From Novosphingobium sp. AAP83 (GTDB lineage Bacteria > Pseudomonadota > Alphaproteobacteria > Sphingomonadales > Sphingomonadaceae): a stretch of 64,000 bases of DNA. The position numbers were made by a program, and so were the translations under genes. Shown here in pieces: positions 9,636 to 17,862 of this stretch; within the stretch, counting starts at the first letter, position 1; each line of letters begins with the position of its first letter. The notes under the pieces were generated by a model. That model was given only the letters and a program-made list of their open reading frames with translations. It made no database searches and had not been told where the DNA came from. The stretch covers positions 62,001 through 126,000 of the forward strand of contig NZ_LJHY01000003.1 in the NCBI RefSeq assembly GCF_001295795.1, in the 5' to 3' direction.

Positions 9636-9893
9636 ATGACCAGTACCGACAGTACCCTGCGCGCGATCCTGCAAGACGTGCTTGGCCTCTCGGCTGAGCG
9701 TGTGGCCGCATTCGATGCCTCAACCGGCCTGTTCGGCGATCTGCCCGAGCTTGATTCCATGGCTGTCGCAGGCTTGCTCACGGAAATCGAGGACCGGCTA
9801 GACATTGTGATTGAAGACGATGAAGTTGATGGCGAATTGCTAGAAACCTATGGCAATTTGCTGGCGTTTCTGGAAGCCAAAGTGGTCGCGTGA
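9636..9893 (+). CDS. Acyl carrier protein, XrtA-locus type
   Basis: This small acidic carrier protein (85 residues) has the phosphopantetheine attachment serine in PELDSMAV (Ser41). The start at 9636 is preferred over the ATG at 9621 because AGGA lies about five bases upstream of it. Its stop overlaps the next gene's GTG start by four bases. With the ligase and PLP decarboxylase encoded on the other side of the divergent promoter, it forms a plausible activation-and-carry module. It is probably not the housekeeping fatty-acid ACP, since it sits in the EPS locus and the helix around the serine is atypical. Confidence 0.85.
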   Translation: MTSTDSTLRAILQDVLGLSAERVAAFDASTGLFGDLPELDSMAVAGLLTEIEDRLDIVIEDDEVDGELLETYGNLLAFLEAKVVA

Positions 9894-10561
9894 TTGCGGC
9901 GTGGCCCTGCTCTGGCCCTTCTGGCCTATGCGAGGAATATGCACTGGCATTTGATCAGGGGCGTGGTCGCCGCGTTCTGATCGTCCCAGCCCTGTTCGAT
10001 GAAGCCAACCGCATGCGGGGCATGCTGGTCGATACCATGCGCCTGCTCGATGAGGCAGGGATCGACACATTCCTGCCCGATCTGCCGGGCTGCAATGAAA
10101 GCCTGCAGAGCTTCACCGCGCAGAGCCTGCATAGCTGGCGCGCGGCGATGGGGCAGGCGGCGCAGCACTTTGGCGCAAGCGATGTTCTGGCCGTGCGCGG
10201 CGGCGCGCTGGTCTATCCCGGAACGCTACCGGGATGGGTTCTGGAACCTGCCAAGGGACCATCGATCCTGCGCCAGTTGATCCGCGCCCGCACAATTGCC
10301 GCGCGCGAAGCGGGACATCACGAGGACAGTGCGGCGCTGCTGGAACAAGGCCGCGATACGGGCTTGGAACTGGCAGGCTATCGCTGCGGGGCTTCGCTGA
10401 TCGCGGGCTTGCAGGACGCTTTGCCGCAGATCGAAGGCCAGCGGATCGTCATGCAGGCCGAACTTGGCGGCGGCGGATTATGGCTGCGCGCGGAACCTGC
10501 CGCGGCGCCGGAGCAATCGGCAGCGTTGGCGCGGTTGATCGCAGCGGATCTTGACGCATGA
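9890..10561 (+). CDS. Alpha/beta-hydrolase-like protein, exosortase A hydrolase-2 type (likely degenerate)
   Basis: The 223-residue protein shows an alpha/beta-hydrolase N-terminal half (RRVLIVPALFDEANRM, FLPDLPGCNES). Where a nucleophile elbow is expected it has LAVRGGALVY, with no Ser or Cys. This matches the hydrolase-2 group of exosortase-A loci, which as I recall also lacks a classical nucleophile. It starts at GTG overlapping the carrier-protein stop and ends in an ATGA overlap with the next gene, so it is translationally coupled at both ends. It may be a non-catalytic partner of the following hydrolase; this is inference. Confidence 0.65.
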   Translation: MIAAWPCSGPSGLCEEYALAFDQGRGRRVLIVPALFDEANRMRGMLVDTMRLLDEAGIDTFLPDLPGCNESLQSFTAQSLHSWRAAMGQAAQHFGASDVLAVRGGALVYPGTLPGWVLEPAKGPSILRQLIRARTIAAREAGHHEDSAALLEQGRDTGLELAGYRCGASLIAGLQDALPQIEGQRIVMQAELGGGGLWLRAEPAAAPEQSAALARLIAADLDA

Positions 10562-11349
10562 CGACGCGGCGGCATCTGACTTTTGCCTGCGAAGGCGCGA
10601 CGCTGGTCGGCACACTCGACATTGCTGAAGCGAGCGGGTCTGTAGGGCTGCTGCTGGTTTCTGGCGGGAATGAACTGCGCGGCGGCGCTTGGGGTGGTCA
10701 GGCACAACTCGCGGCACGATTGGCGCAGCAGGGCTTTCCGGTGTTCCGCTATGACCGGCGCGGGGTGGGCGATAGCGAGGGCGACAACCCCACGTTCCGC
10801 CATTCCGGGCCGGATATTGCAGCCGCCATCGCCGCCTTTCGCAACCATGCACCGCATGTTTCGCGCGTGATCGCCTTCGGAAATTGTGATGCGGCGGCGG
10901 CCTTGATGCTGTTTGCGCATGGGCTGGCGATTGGCGGTCTGGTGCTGGCCAATCCATGGACAATTGATGGCGAAGAAGCGCCGCAAGCCATGCCAGCCGC
11001 TGCAATCCGAAGTCGCTATTTGGCCAAGCTCACCAACCCGCGCGAGGTTTTGCGCTTGCTGACGGGCGGGGTCAACCTTGCCAAACTGGCCAAGGGATTG
11101 CGCGGAGCTGCGGCTACAAAAGCCACGCCTTCCGGCTTGATGGCAGAAATGCAGGCGGGCTTGGCCGCATTTGCCGGTCCGGTCGCGATCTTGCTGGCGA
11201 GAGGGGACCGGACGGCGCAGATGTTTGAAGCGGCATGGAACACGACTGACCCACGCATCCAACGGATCGACAGCGCATCGCACAGCTTTTCGGATGACGC
11301 AGCGCGCGAATGGTTGTTCGCGCGCCTGGTTGAAATGCTGGAAGGCTGA
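10558..11349 (+). CDS. Exosortase A system-associated hydrolase 1 (alpha/beta fold)
   Basis: This 263-residue alpha/beta hydrolase has the oxyanion region SGGNE, the YDRRGVGDSEGD motif and a nucleophile elbow IAFGNCDAAAA, where Cys replaces the usual Ser. A late Asp/His (LLARGDRT, IDSASHSF) completes a plausible triad. It matches the hydrolase-1 family of PEP-CTERM/exosortase-A EPS loci. It is the last gene of the plus-strand operon; a palindromic element follows and may end transcription. It may release or transfer an acyl group from the carrier protein, which is inference. Confidence 0.82.
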   Translation: MTTRRHLTFACEGATLVGTLDIAEASGSVGLLLVSGGNELRGGAWGGQAQLAARLAQQGFPVFRYDRRGVGDSEGDNPTFRHSGPDIAAAIAAFRNHAPHVSRVIAFGNCDAAAALMLFAHGLAIGGLVLANPWTIDGEEAPQAMPAAAIRSRYLAKLTNPREVLRLLTGGVNLAKLAKGLRGAAATKATPSGLMAEMQAGLAAFAGPVAILLARGDRTAQMFEAAWNTTDPRIQRIDSASHSFSDDAAREWLFARLVEMLEG

Positions 11350-11360
11350 CTACTCCCATT

Positions 11361-11438
11361 CGTTACTGCGAGCGGAGCGAAGCAGTCCAAAGGTTGCTAC
11401 CTGACGCTCTGGACTGCTTCGCTGCGCTCGCAGTGACG
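11361..11438. repeat. Palindromic intergenic element, copy 1
   Basis: Two 29-base arms (11361-11389 and 11410-11438) are inverted and match at 27 of 29 positions, around a 20-base loop. The arm consensus (TGCGAGCG-AGCGAAGCA) recurs at 50136-50219. It lies between convergent genes (hydrolase 1 and trxB), where it could form a strong hairpin and serve as a bidirectional terminator. It resembles widespread REP-like palindromes; no transposase is adjacent. Confidence 0.85.
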
Positions 11439-11465
11439 AACGAAATCCGGGACGAAGTGACGATA

Positions 11466-12434
11466 TCAGGCCGGAACTGCCTGCGTCGCTTTGAAATCCA
11501 GATCGGCAAGAAAGCGTTCGGAATCGAGCGCGGCCATGCATCCGGTGCCTGCTGCGGTTACGGCTTGGCGATAGACATGGTCCATCACATCGCCGCAGGC
11601 AAACACGCCGGGGATCGCGGTCTTTGGCGTGCCGGGCTCGACGATGATGTAGCCGTTTTCATCGAGTTCGAGCTTGCCCTTGAACAATTCGGTTGCGGGC
11701 GCGTGGCCGATGGCAACGAAGGCACCATCGGTCTCGACCACCGATTCCGCGCCGGTCACCGTGTCGATCACCTTCACGCCGGTCAGGCCCTTGCCCGTCT
11801 CACCGACGAAGCTATCGACCTTGGCATTCCACAGCACTTTGACATTGGGGTGCGCAAACAGCCGGTCTTGCAGGATTTTTTCGGCGCGCAATGAATCGCG
11901 ACGGTGGATCAGCGTGACGTCCGGCGAATGGTTGGTAAGGTACAAGGCTTCTTCAACAGCCGTGTTTCCGCCACCGATCACCACAACCTTCTTGCCGCGA
12001 TAGAAGAACCCGTCGCACGTGGCGCAAGCCGACACGCCCTTGCCCGAAAACTCCTGCTCACCCGGAGCGCCGAGCCATTTGGCCTGCGCGCCGGTGGCGA
12101 TCACCAGCACATCGCCTTCATAGATATCGCCGCTATCGCCGATCGCGCGGAAAGGAGAGCCATCCATACTGACTTCGAGCACCGTGTCCCACATCATGCG
12201 CGTGCCGACGTGTTCGGCCTGAGCCTGCATTTCCTGCATCAGCCATGGGCCTTGGATCACGTCGCGGAAGCCGGGATAGTTTTCAACGTCGGTGGTAATC
12301 GTCAACTGCCCGCCCGGTTGCAGCCCCTGCACCACGATGGGTTCCATGCCCGCACGCGCGCCATAAATCGCGGCGGAAAGGCCAGCGGGGCCTGAACCGA
12401 TAATGAGCATGCGGGTCTTGTGCGTCGTCGCCAT
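11466..12434 (-). CDS. trxB: Thioredoxin-disulfide reductase
   Basis: This 322-residue flavoenzyme has the FAD motif GSGPAG (13-18), the redox-active CATC pair (Cys137/Cys140) and the NADPH motif GGGNTA (154-159), the order expected for low-molecular-weight TrxB. It uses NADPH to reduce thioredoxin in the cytoplasm. It converges with the EPS operon across the palindromic element and has its own short upstream region. The length is normal for the family, with no anomalies. Confidence 0.96.
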   Translation of the reverse strand: MATTHKTRMLIIGSGPAGLSAAIYGARAGMEPIVVQGLQPGGQLTITTDVENYPGFRDVIQGPWLMQEMQAQAEHVGTRMMWDTVLEVSMDGSPFRAIGDSGDIYEGDVLVIATGAQAKWLGAPGEQEFSGKGVSACATCDGFFYRGKKVVVIGGGNTAVEEALYLTNHSPDVTLIHRRDSLRAEKILQDRLFAHPNVKVLWNAKVDSFVGETGKGLTGVKVIDTVTGAESVVETDGAFVAIGHAPATELFKGKLELDENGYIIVEPGTPKTAIPGVFACGDVMDHVYRQAVTAAGTGCMAALDSERFLADLDFKATQAVPA

Positions 12435-12478
12435 GAAAATTCCTCCACTGGGCTGGCGAGATAAGGTGTGGCCAGCGC

Positions 12479-12505
12479 AAAAGCGAGTCTGAGCCCGCCG
12501 CTTTT
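12479..12505 (-). terminator. Weak hairpin after the phosphatase gene
   Basis: On the minus strand, AAAAGCG and CGCTTTT flank a 13-base loop just beyond the phosphatase stop and before trxB. The run of T at the 3' side of the stem is consistent with an intrinsic terminator, but the stem is short and AT-rich. Confidence 0.35.
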
Positions 12506-12524
12506 TTGTGCATTGCTTGCGGCC

Positions 12525-13337
12525 TTAGGCCTCGACCAGCCGCTGCTCCATTGCTTCGACCATCTGCGGGGTGACGCCTAGCACATCGCGGGCATAGGCT
12601 TCGACAGAGCCGTGGCGCTCGGTCATCGTGCCAAACGATCGGTCGAGGAACGCGGCGTCCACGCCCATAAGCACCCGCAACGCGGCATCTTCCATGGTTG
12701 GCCCGAACCCGGCGCGCACGTGTTGTGCGCCAGCGGCGATCCGCGCTTCGGGATCACCGGCGGTGTTGGTCAGGAGGTAATCGTCGGCAATGTCATCGTG
12801 ATGCACGCCAAGCAGCTTATGCACCAAGGCCGCGCCAACCCCGGTGCGATCCTTCCCCGCAAGACAGTGCAACAAGCTGGGGCTATCACGCTCGGCCAGA
12901 GCCTGCATGTAAAGCCGGTACGTGCCGACGAGAACCGGCTGGAATGGCAGCGTCGTGTAAATGCGCAGCATCGCGCCATGGGCTTCTTGCGCGGTCCTGA
13001 CGTTAAATGCCGCGTGTTCGTGCACCGCCTTGCCATGCCCACCGGAAGTCTCGCCGGGATGGAACAGCACTTCGCCGCCAAACGCATCGTGGCGCAAGCA
13101 CGGATAAGACGCGCGTTCGCTATCACCGCGCAGATCGATCACAGTCCTTATGCCCACGCGATGGACCAGCGCCAAATCATCGGGCGAGGCATCGCAATGC
13201 TGGCCTGATCGCCACAACATGCCCCGGCGCAACTTCCCGCCCCGCGCGCCATAGCCGCCAAAATCGCGGAAGTTGTGAATGCCCTTCATGGGTAGCAACC
13301 GGTCTTGCGGGGAAGCTTGATCCCTTGCGCTGCTCAT
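12525..13337 (-). CDS. Tyrosine/serine protein phosphatase (Y_phosphatase3 type)
   Basis: This 270-residue cytosolic phosphatase has the HCX5R active site (HCLAGKDRTG; Cys158, Arg164) and the N-terminal NFRDFGG motif typical of the Y_phosphatase3 group. It would dephosphorylate phosphotyrosine or phosphoserine, or possibly phospholipid headgroups. It is monocistronic between trxB and a thioesterase. An internal ATG at 13289 (MKGIHNFRD) is an alternative start that still keeps the whole domain. Confidence 0.88.
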   Translation of the reverse strand: MSSARDQASPQDRLLPMKGIHNFRDFGGYGARGGKLRRGMLWRSGQHCDASPDDLALVHRVGIRTVIDLRGDSERASYPCLRHDAFGGEVLFHPGETSGGHGKAVHEHAAFNVRTAQEAHGAMLRIYTTLPFQPVLVGTYRLYMQALAERDSPSLLHCLAGKDRTGVGAALVHKLLGVHHDDIADDYLLTNTAGDPEARIAAGAQHVRAGFGPTMEDAALRVLMGVDAAFLDRSFGTMTERHGSVEAYARDVLGVTPQMVEAMEQRLVEA

Positions 13338-13373
13338 CAGATTATCCTTTTGCGAAGCGTTTTCGGATGCAGT

Positions 13374-13814
13374 TTACTTGCGGTCAATCGGGATAACCGC
13401 GAGCGTCAACCGCGAGATGCAAACCAGCTTGCCAGCCTCATCCTCGATCCGGATCGACCAGACATGTGTGGTGCGACCCAAGGCCTCCGGTCGCGCTGTG
13501 GCATAGACCCAGCCCTCGCGCACCGGGCGGAGATGGTTTGCATTGATTTCAACGCCCACCGTTACAAACCGGTCAGGATCAACCACCATCGCACCACCCA
13601 TCGAACCGATCGTCTCGGCCAGCGCAACCGATGCGCCGCCATGCAATCTACCAAACGGCTGGTGCGTGCGGTGATCAACCGGCATCCGCGCCTTGACCCA
13701 GTCTTCGCCGCAATCGACAAATTCAATGCCGAGATGTGCCGGCATGGAACTGCTGCCAAGCCGCGTAAGCCTTTCTATCGCTGGCTTTTCACCATTCCAC
13801 CAAATCATATCCAA
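13374..13814 (-). CDS. PaaI-family hotdog thioesterase
   Basis: This 146-residue hotdog-fold protein carries the GRLHGGASVALAET helix signature of PaaI/YdiI-type acyl-CoA thioesterases, including the acidic residue (Glu of AET) used as catalytic base. It would hydrolyse a hydroxybenzoyl-, phenylacetyl- or similar acyl-CoA; the substrate cannot be read from sequence. It lies 36 bases from the phosphatase gene on the same strand, so the two may be co-transcribed, and it is divergent from the thiolase gene. Confidence 0.85.
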   Translation of the reverse strand: MDMIWWNGEKPAIERLTRLGSSSMPAHLGIEFVDCGEDWVKARMPVDHRTHQPFGRLHGGASVALAETIGSMGGAMVVDPDRFVTVGVEINANHLRPVREGWVYATARPEALGRTTHVWSIRIEDEAGKLVCISRLTLAVIPIDRK

Positions 13815-13964
13815 CCTTTCCGGTCATAACTTTTGCGCGCTTGGCTTAGCCCACCGGCTGAGTGGAATTGGTGTTGCCTAGCGCACAACGCCATCCACCG
13901 CTGACACGGCGGGATGATCCTGTCGAGCCATTGAAATTCAACTTGCACCTGCCCCATATACTCA

Positions 13965-13980
13965 TTAATCGAACGATTAA
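13965..13980. promoter_or_regulatory. Candidate operator upstream of thiolase
   Basis: A perfect inverted repeat, TTAATCG-AA-CGATTAA, ends 23 bases before the thiolase ATG. The GGAGA ribosome-binding site lies between them. Position and symmetry suit a dimeric repressor (TetR or MarR type) controlling the thiolase; the regulator is not in this window. Confidence 0.5.
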
Positions 13981-14003
13981 ATAAACAATACGGAGAGTTT
14001 GCG

Positions 14004-15251
14004 ATGCCGGAAGCCTATATCATCGATGCTGTTCGCACCCCGCGCGGCGTGGGCAAGCCCGGCAAGGGCGCGCTTTCACACCTTCACCCGCAGCATCTGG
14101 CTGCAACGGTGCTCAAGGCCATCAAGGACCGCAACAACCTTGATACAGCAACGGTTGATGACATCATCTGGTCCACCTCGACCCAGGTACGCGAACAGGG
14201 CGGCGACCTTGGCCGCATGGCGGCTTTGGCTGCGGGCTATGATGTGGCCGCCAGCGGCACCACGCTTGACCGGTTCTGCGGTGGCGGCATCACCTCGGTA
14301 AACCTGGCGTGCGCTTCGGTAATGTCGGGCATGGAAGACTGCGTAATCGCAGGCGGTACCGAAATGATGAGCTTCACCATCGCACACGGCGCGCAGCAAG
14401 CAGCCGCAGGAATCAGCCCACTCGGCATGGGCTCGGGCAATATGGCGCTCGACGCCGTGCATCCGCAATCGCATCAGGGCATTTGCGGCGATGCGATTGC
14501 ATCGATGGAAGGCATCAGCCGCGAGGCGCTGGACGCGCTGGCACTGGTCAGCCAGCAGCGCGCCGACATGGCGATCAAGGAAGGCCGATTTGCCAAATCG
14601 ACCGTGCCTGTGCTGAACGATGACGGATCGGTTGCGCTGGATCGCGAAGAATTCCCACGGCCTGAAACCACCGCCGAAGGCCTTGCCGCTTTGAAGCCAA
14701 GCTTTGCCGGCATGGCCGATTTCGATCTCGGCGGGACAACATTCCGCAAGCAGATCAACCGCCGCTATCCCGATCTTGAGATCAAGCACTTTCACCACGC
14801 GGGCAATTCATCGGGCGTGGTCGATGGCGCAGCGGCTTTGCTGATCGTGTCGCCCGCCTATGCCGAAAAGCACGGCCTGAAGCCACGCGCGCGGATCGTC
14901 GCTTATGCCAATCAGGGCGATGATCCTACGCTGATGCTCAACGCGCCAGTCCCTGCGGCCAGCAAGGTTCTGGCCAAAGCTGGCCTTTCCAAAGACGACA
15001 TCGACGTTTGGGAGATAAACGAGGCTTTCGCCGTCGTCGCTGAAAAGTTCATCCGCGATCTCGATCTGGACCGCGCCAAAGTGAACATCAATGGGGGCTC
15101 GATGGCGCTGGGTCATCCCATTGGTGCCACCGGTTCGATCCTGATCGGCACAGCATTGGACGAACTGGAGCGTTCAGGCGGACGTTATGGCCTTGTAACG
15201 ATGTGCGCAGCAGGCGGCATGGCCCCTGCGATTATCATCGAACGCATCTAA
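14004..15251 (+). CDS. Acetyl-CoA C-acyltransferase (thiolase)
   Basis: This 415-residue thiolase has the acyl-accepting Cys in LDRFCGGG (Cys92), His371 in GHPIGATG and the second catalytic Cys401 in CAAGG. All three are in the expected order. It would cleave or condense 3-oxoacyl-CoA with CoA, as in beta-oxidation or related acyl degradation. It is monocistronic with a GGAGA ribosome-binding site, an upstream dyad and a downstream terminator. The exact chain-length preference is not determinable from sequence. Confidence 0.93.
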   Translation: MPEAYIIDAVRTPRGVGKPGKGALSHLHPQHLAATVLKAIKDRNNLDTATVDDIIWSTSTQVREQGGDLGRMAALAAGYDVAASGTTLDRFCGGGITSVNLACASVMSGMEDCVIAGGTEMMSFTIAHGAQQAAAGISPLGMGSGNMALDAVHPQSHQGICGDAIASMEGISREALDALALVSQQRADMAIKEGRFAKSTVPVLNDDGSVALDREEFPRPETTAEGLAALKPSFAGMADFDLGGTTFRKQINRRYPDLEIKHFHHAGNSSGVVDGAAALLIVSPAYAEKHGLKPRARIVAYANQGDDPTLMLNAPVPAASKVLAKAGLSKDDIDVWEINEAFAVVAEKFIRDLDLDRAKVNINGGSMALGHPIGATGSILIGTALDELERSGGRYGLVTMCAAGGMAPAIIIERI

Positions 15252-15281
15252 CGAATTCAAATTCTGTCTGTTTTTAAATTG

Positions 15282-15311
15282 AGGCTCCTCTAAAAAGGGG
15301 AGCCTTTTTTG
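15282..15311 (+). terminator. Intrinsic terminator of the thiolase gene
   Basis: AGGCTCC and GGAGCCT form a stem around an A-rich loop, followed directly by a run of T. This is a classical Rho-independent terminator 30 bases after the thiolase stop. Confidence 0.85.
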
Positions 15312-15357
15312 CTGATTAAGTTGCACTTGTTACGGCCCAAGTGCATATCGTGCGGCT

Positions 15358-16377
15358 ATGACTTGGCTGCAGCGCGCATTTTTACAGCCAATACGCGGCA
15401 CTCTACCGCGCTATGGCACGGCAATCCTGTTTGCCGGCTTAGGCGCCGGCGCCCGCTTTCTGGTTGACGCGATGTTGCCCTCGGGCTTTCCGTTCCTCAC
15501 GTTTTTCCCGGTCGTCATTCTCTGCACGTTTCTGGCGGGGCGTGGCCCAGGCGTCGTCTGCGCTATGCTGAGCGGCCTTGCTGCATGGTTCTGGTTCATC
15601 CCGCCATTGGGCAGCTTTGACACCAATGGGCGGGTTCTGACAGCGTTGCTGTTTTATGCAGTGGTTGTGGCCGTGGACATCGCGCTGATCGATGGCCTTT
15701 TGCAGCGCCAACAGAAGCTGGTGGAAAGCCAGCGCAAGCTTGGCGAAATGGCCGAGCACCAAACCTTGCTCTTCAAGGAATTGCAGCATCGTGTGGCCAA
15801 TAACCTTGCCTCGATTGCATCAATGCTGCGCCTGCAACGCCGCAGGATCGAGCGTGATCCCTCATCCGCGCTGGCCGTCGTCGATAGCGCCAACGCCCGG
15901 ATCGAACTGATGGGGCGCGTGCATCGTCAGCTCTATGATCCTGCCGCGCGTGACCTGTCGCTGCCTGACCAGTTCCGCCACGTTATCCAGCAGGCGCAGG
16001 ACGTTGCCGGTGCCAGCCATGTACAGGTCACGGTGGACGCCATCGATGCGCGGATCAGTGTGGACCGCATGATGACACTTATGCTTCTGGTTACCGAAGT
16101 GTTGACCAACAGCATCAAGCACGCCTTTGCACCGGGCCAGCCCGGCGAAGTGCGATTGGCGCTTGAGCGGACCGCACTGCAAACCCTGCGCCTGACCGTT
16201 GCAGACAATGGCTGCGGCATGACCGAAGCGCCAGCACCTGAAACTGGCACCGGCAGGCCACTGGGACTTGGCACCACGATCATCAAAGGTTTTGCCGCGC
16301 AGCTAAACGGAACTCTGCACGTCGATGGCCGCCATGGCGTGACAACTGTGGTCGAATTTCCCGAGGAAAGTCCCTGA
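15358..16377 (+). CDS. Membrane sensor histidine kinase (DUF4118 + HisKA_2/HWE type)
   Basis: The 339-residue protein has three or four N-terminal membrane segments (about 20-115), which fit a DUF4118 sensor, then a HisKA_2 dimerisation domain with the phospho-accepting His144 (ELQHRVANN). A HATPase domain follows (N box TNSIKHAF, G1 DNGCGM, G2 GLGTTIIKGF). HisKA_2 kinases often feed general-stress response circuits in alphaproteobacteria. No response regulator is adjacent, so its partner is elsewhere. It converges with the M28 peptidase gene. Confidence 0.88.
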   Translation: MTWLQRAFLQPIRGTLPRYGTAILFAGLGAGARFLVDAMLPSGFPFLTFFPVVILCTFLAGRGPGVVCAMLSGLAAWFWFIPPLGSFDTNGRVLTALLFYAVVVAVDIALIDGLLQRQQKLVESQRKLGEMAEHQTLLFKELQHRVANNLASIASMLRLQRRRIERDPSSALAVVDSANARIELMGRVHRQLYDPAARDLSLPDQFRHVIQQAQDVAGASHVQVTVDAIDARISVDRMMTLMLLVTEVLTNSIKHAFAPGQPGEVRLALERTALQTLRLTVADNGCGMTEAPAPETGTGRPLGLGTTIIKGFAAQLNGTLHVDGRHGVTTVVEFPEESP

Positions 16378-16379
16378 AC

Positions 16380-17714
16380 TCAGGGCGCAGGCGCAATCAC
16401 TCCCACTTCATTCGCCACGATTTTCAGCACCTCGGTCCACGCCGCCACGTTTTGCGCCAGCTCCGCCGGGTCTACTTTATCCAATGTGTCATCAGGCGTG
16501 TGGTGCAGATCGAAGTAATGCGTGCCATCCTGATCCAGATCGACCACCGCAAGCTTCTGCTTGGCAATCATCGGCACAACATCGGTGCCGCCGCTGGCCT
16601 TGCCCGATCCGCGCACAATGCCCATCGGTGATAGCGCCGCTGCAATACGATCGGCCAAAGCTGCATTGGCATCGCCAAAGCTGAAGCTGACCCGCCACAC
16701 CTTTGCCGCGCCAAAATCGCTTTCCATGGCAAGTGCATAAGGTTCGGTGTGCTTTTCGGCAAAGGCGCGGCCGCCAAAGCCGCCAAGCTCTTCAGAGCCC
16801 GCCCACAGCACACGAATGGTGCGCAAGGGCTTGCCGCCGTCTTGTGCCTTTAAAGCGGCAGCGGTGATGATGGCGCAGCCCGCAGCGTCATCAATCGCGC
16901 CGGTGCCCAGATCCCAGCTATCAAGATGACATCCGACGAGGATCGGCGGCAGTGTAGGATCGCGCCCGGGCAAATCGGCAAAGACATTGCCCGAAGGCAG
17001 GTTGTCGATCGTCTTGCCGGTCAGCGTCAGCGACAGGCGGATCGGCTTGCCGCTGCGGGCAATGCGCGCGATCAGATCGGCATCGGGATTGGAAACAGCG
17101 CCCGCCGGGATCGGCTTCACCCCATCGGCAAAAGTCGTGCCGCCGGTGTGCGGGTTGCGGTGGCTGTCTGTGCCGATAGAGCGGATGACCACGCCAATCG
17201 CACCCTTGCCCGATGCAATCGCAGGGCCAGCGCGGCGCACCTGGCCATAGGGGCCATAGCCGCTGCCGTCTTGCGCACGCTTCATCGCATGATCGATAAA
17301 CGCGATCTTGCCCGTCAACGATCCGGCGGGCGCGGCCTTGAGCGCATCGAGCGTTGCAAAATAAACAACCTCGCCCTCAATGCCCTTGTCCGGCGTGGTG
17401 CCGCTATAGCCCAGCGCCGTCACCGCCAGTTTGAACGGGATGGGCGCGATCAGGCTGGCCTCGTCACGTCCCCGTACATAACCACGGATCGGAAATGGCT
17501 CGACCGTAACGCCGCTGAAGCCCAGCGCTTTCAACCGCGCTTCGGCCCAGACCCGCGCGCGCGCCTCGGCCTCGCTTCCGGGCATGCGCGGGCCAACCTG
17601 GCTGGTTAGGTCTGCCAGAATATCCCACGCCACATCGCCCGCAGGCTCTTGCGCGTGGGCGGCAAAAGGAAGGACCAAGGCGGAGAGCGCGACGGCGCGG
17701 AATTTGTTTCGCAT
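16380..17714 (-). CDS. Secreted M28-family zinc peptidase
   Basis: From the ATG at 17714 the protein is 444 residues with a signal peptide (about 1-22, AHA-QE). Zinc-site motifs typical of M28 aminopeptidases/carboxypeptidases are present: HLDSWDLGTGAIDDAAG, EELGG, ESDFG and a C-terminal HHTPDDT. It is expected in the periplasm, releasing amino acids from peptides. An upstream in-frame extension of 42 residues lacks signal-peptide character and was rejected. Its stop is two bases from the convergent kinase stop. Confidence 0.9.
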   Translation of the reverse strand: MRNKFRAVALSALVLPFAAHAQEPAGDVAWDILADLTSQVGPRMPGSEAEARARVWAEARLKALGFSGVTVEPFPIRGYVRGRDEASLIAPIPFKLAVTALGYSGTTPDKGIEGEVVYFATLDALKAAPAGSLTGKIAFIDHAMKRAQDGSGYGPYGQVRRAGPAIASGKGAIGVVIRSIGTDSHRNPHTGGTTFADGVKPIPAGAVSNPDADLIARIARSGKPIRLSLTLTGKTIDNLPSGNVFADLPGRDPTLPPILVGCHLDSWDLGTGAIDDAAGCAIITAAALKAQDGGKPLRTIRVLWAGSEELGGFGGRAFAEKHTEPYALAMESDFGAAKVWRVSFSFGDANAALADRIAAALSPMGIVRGSGKASGGTDVVPMIAKQKLAVVDLDQDGTHYFDLHHTPDDTLDKVDPAELAQNVAAWTEVLKIVANEVGVIAPAP

Positions 17715-17862
17715 GCAACCAAGCCTATATATCGGCCAGCGTGCTGCCAAGCCCTCAAGGCCACCGGTCAACACCCTTCTTTGATAACCGCCGCTTGCCC
17801 GCACCGACGCGCTCGGATAGAGGCTGCGCAACCGTTTCACGCCATTCCATCAAGGATCCGTT

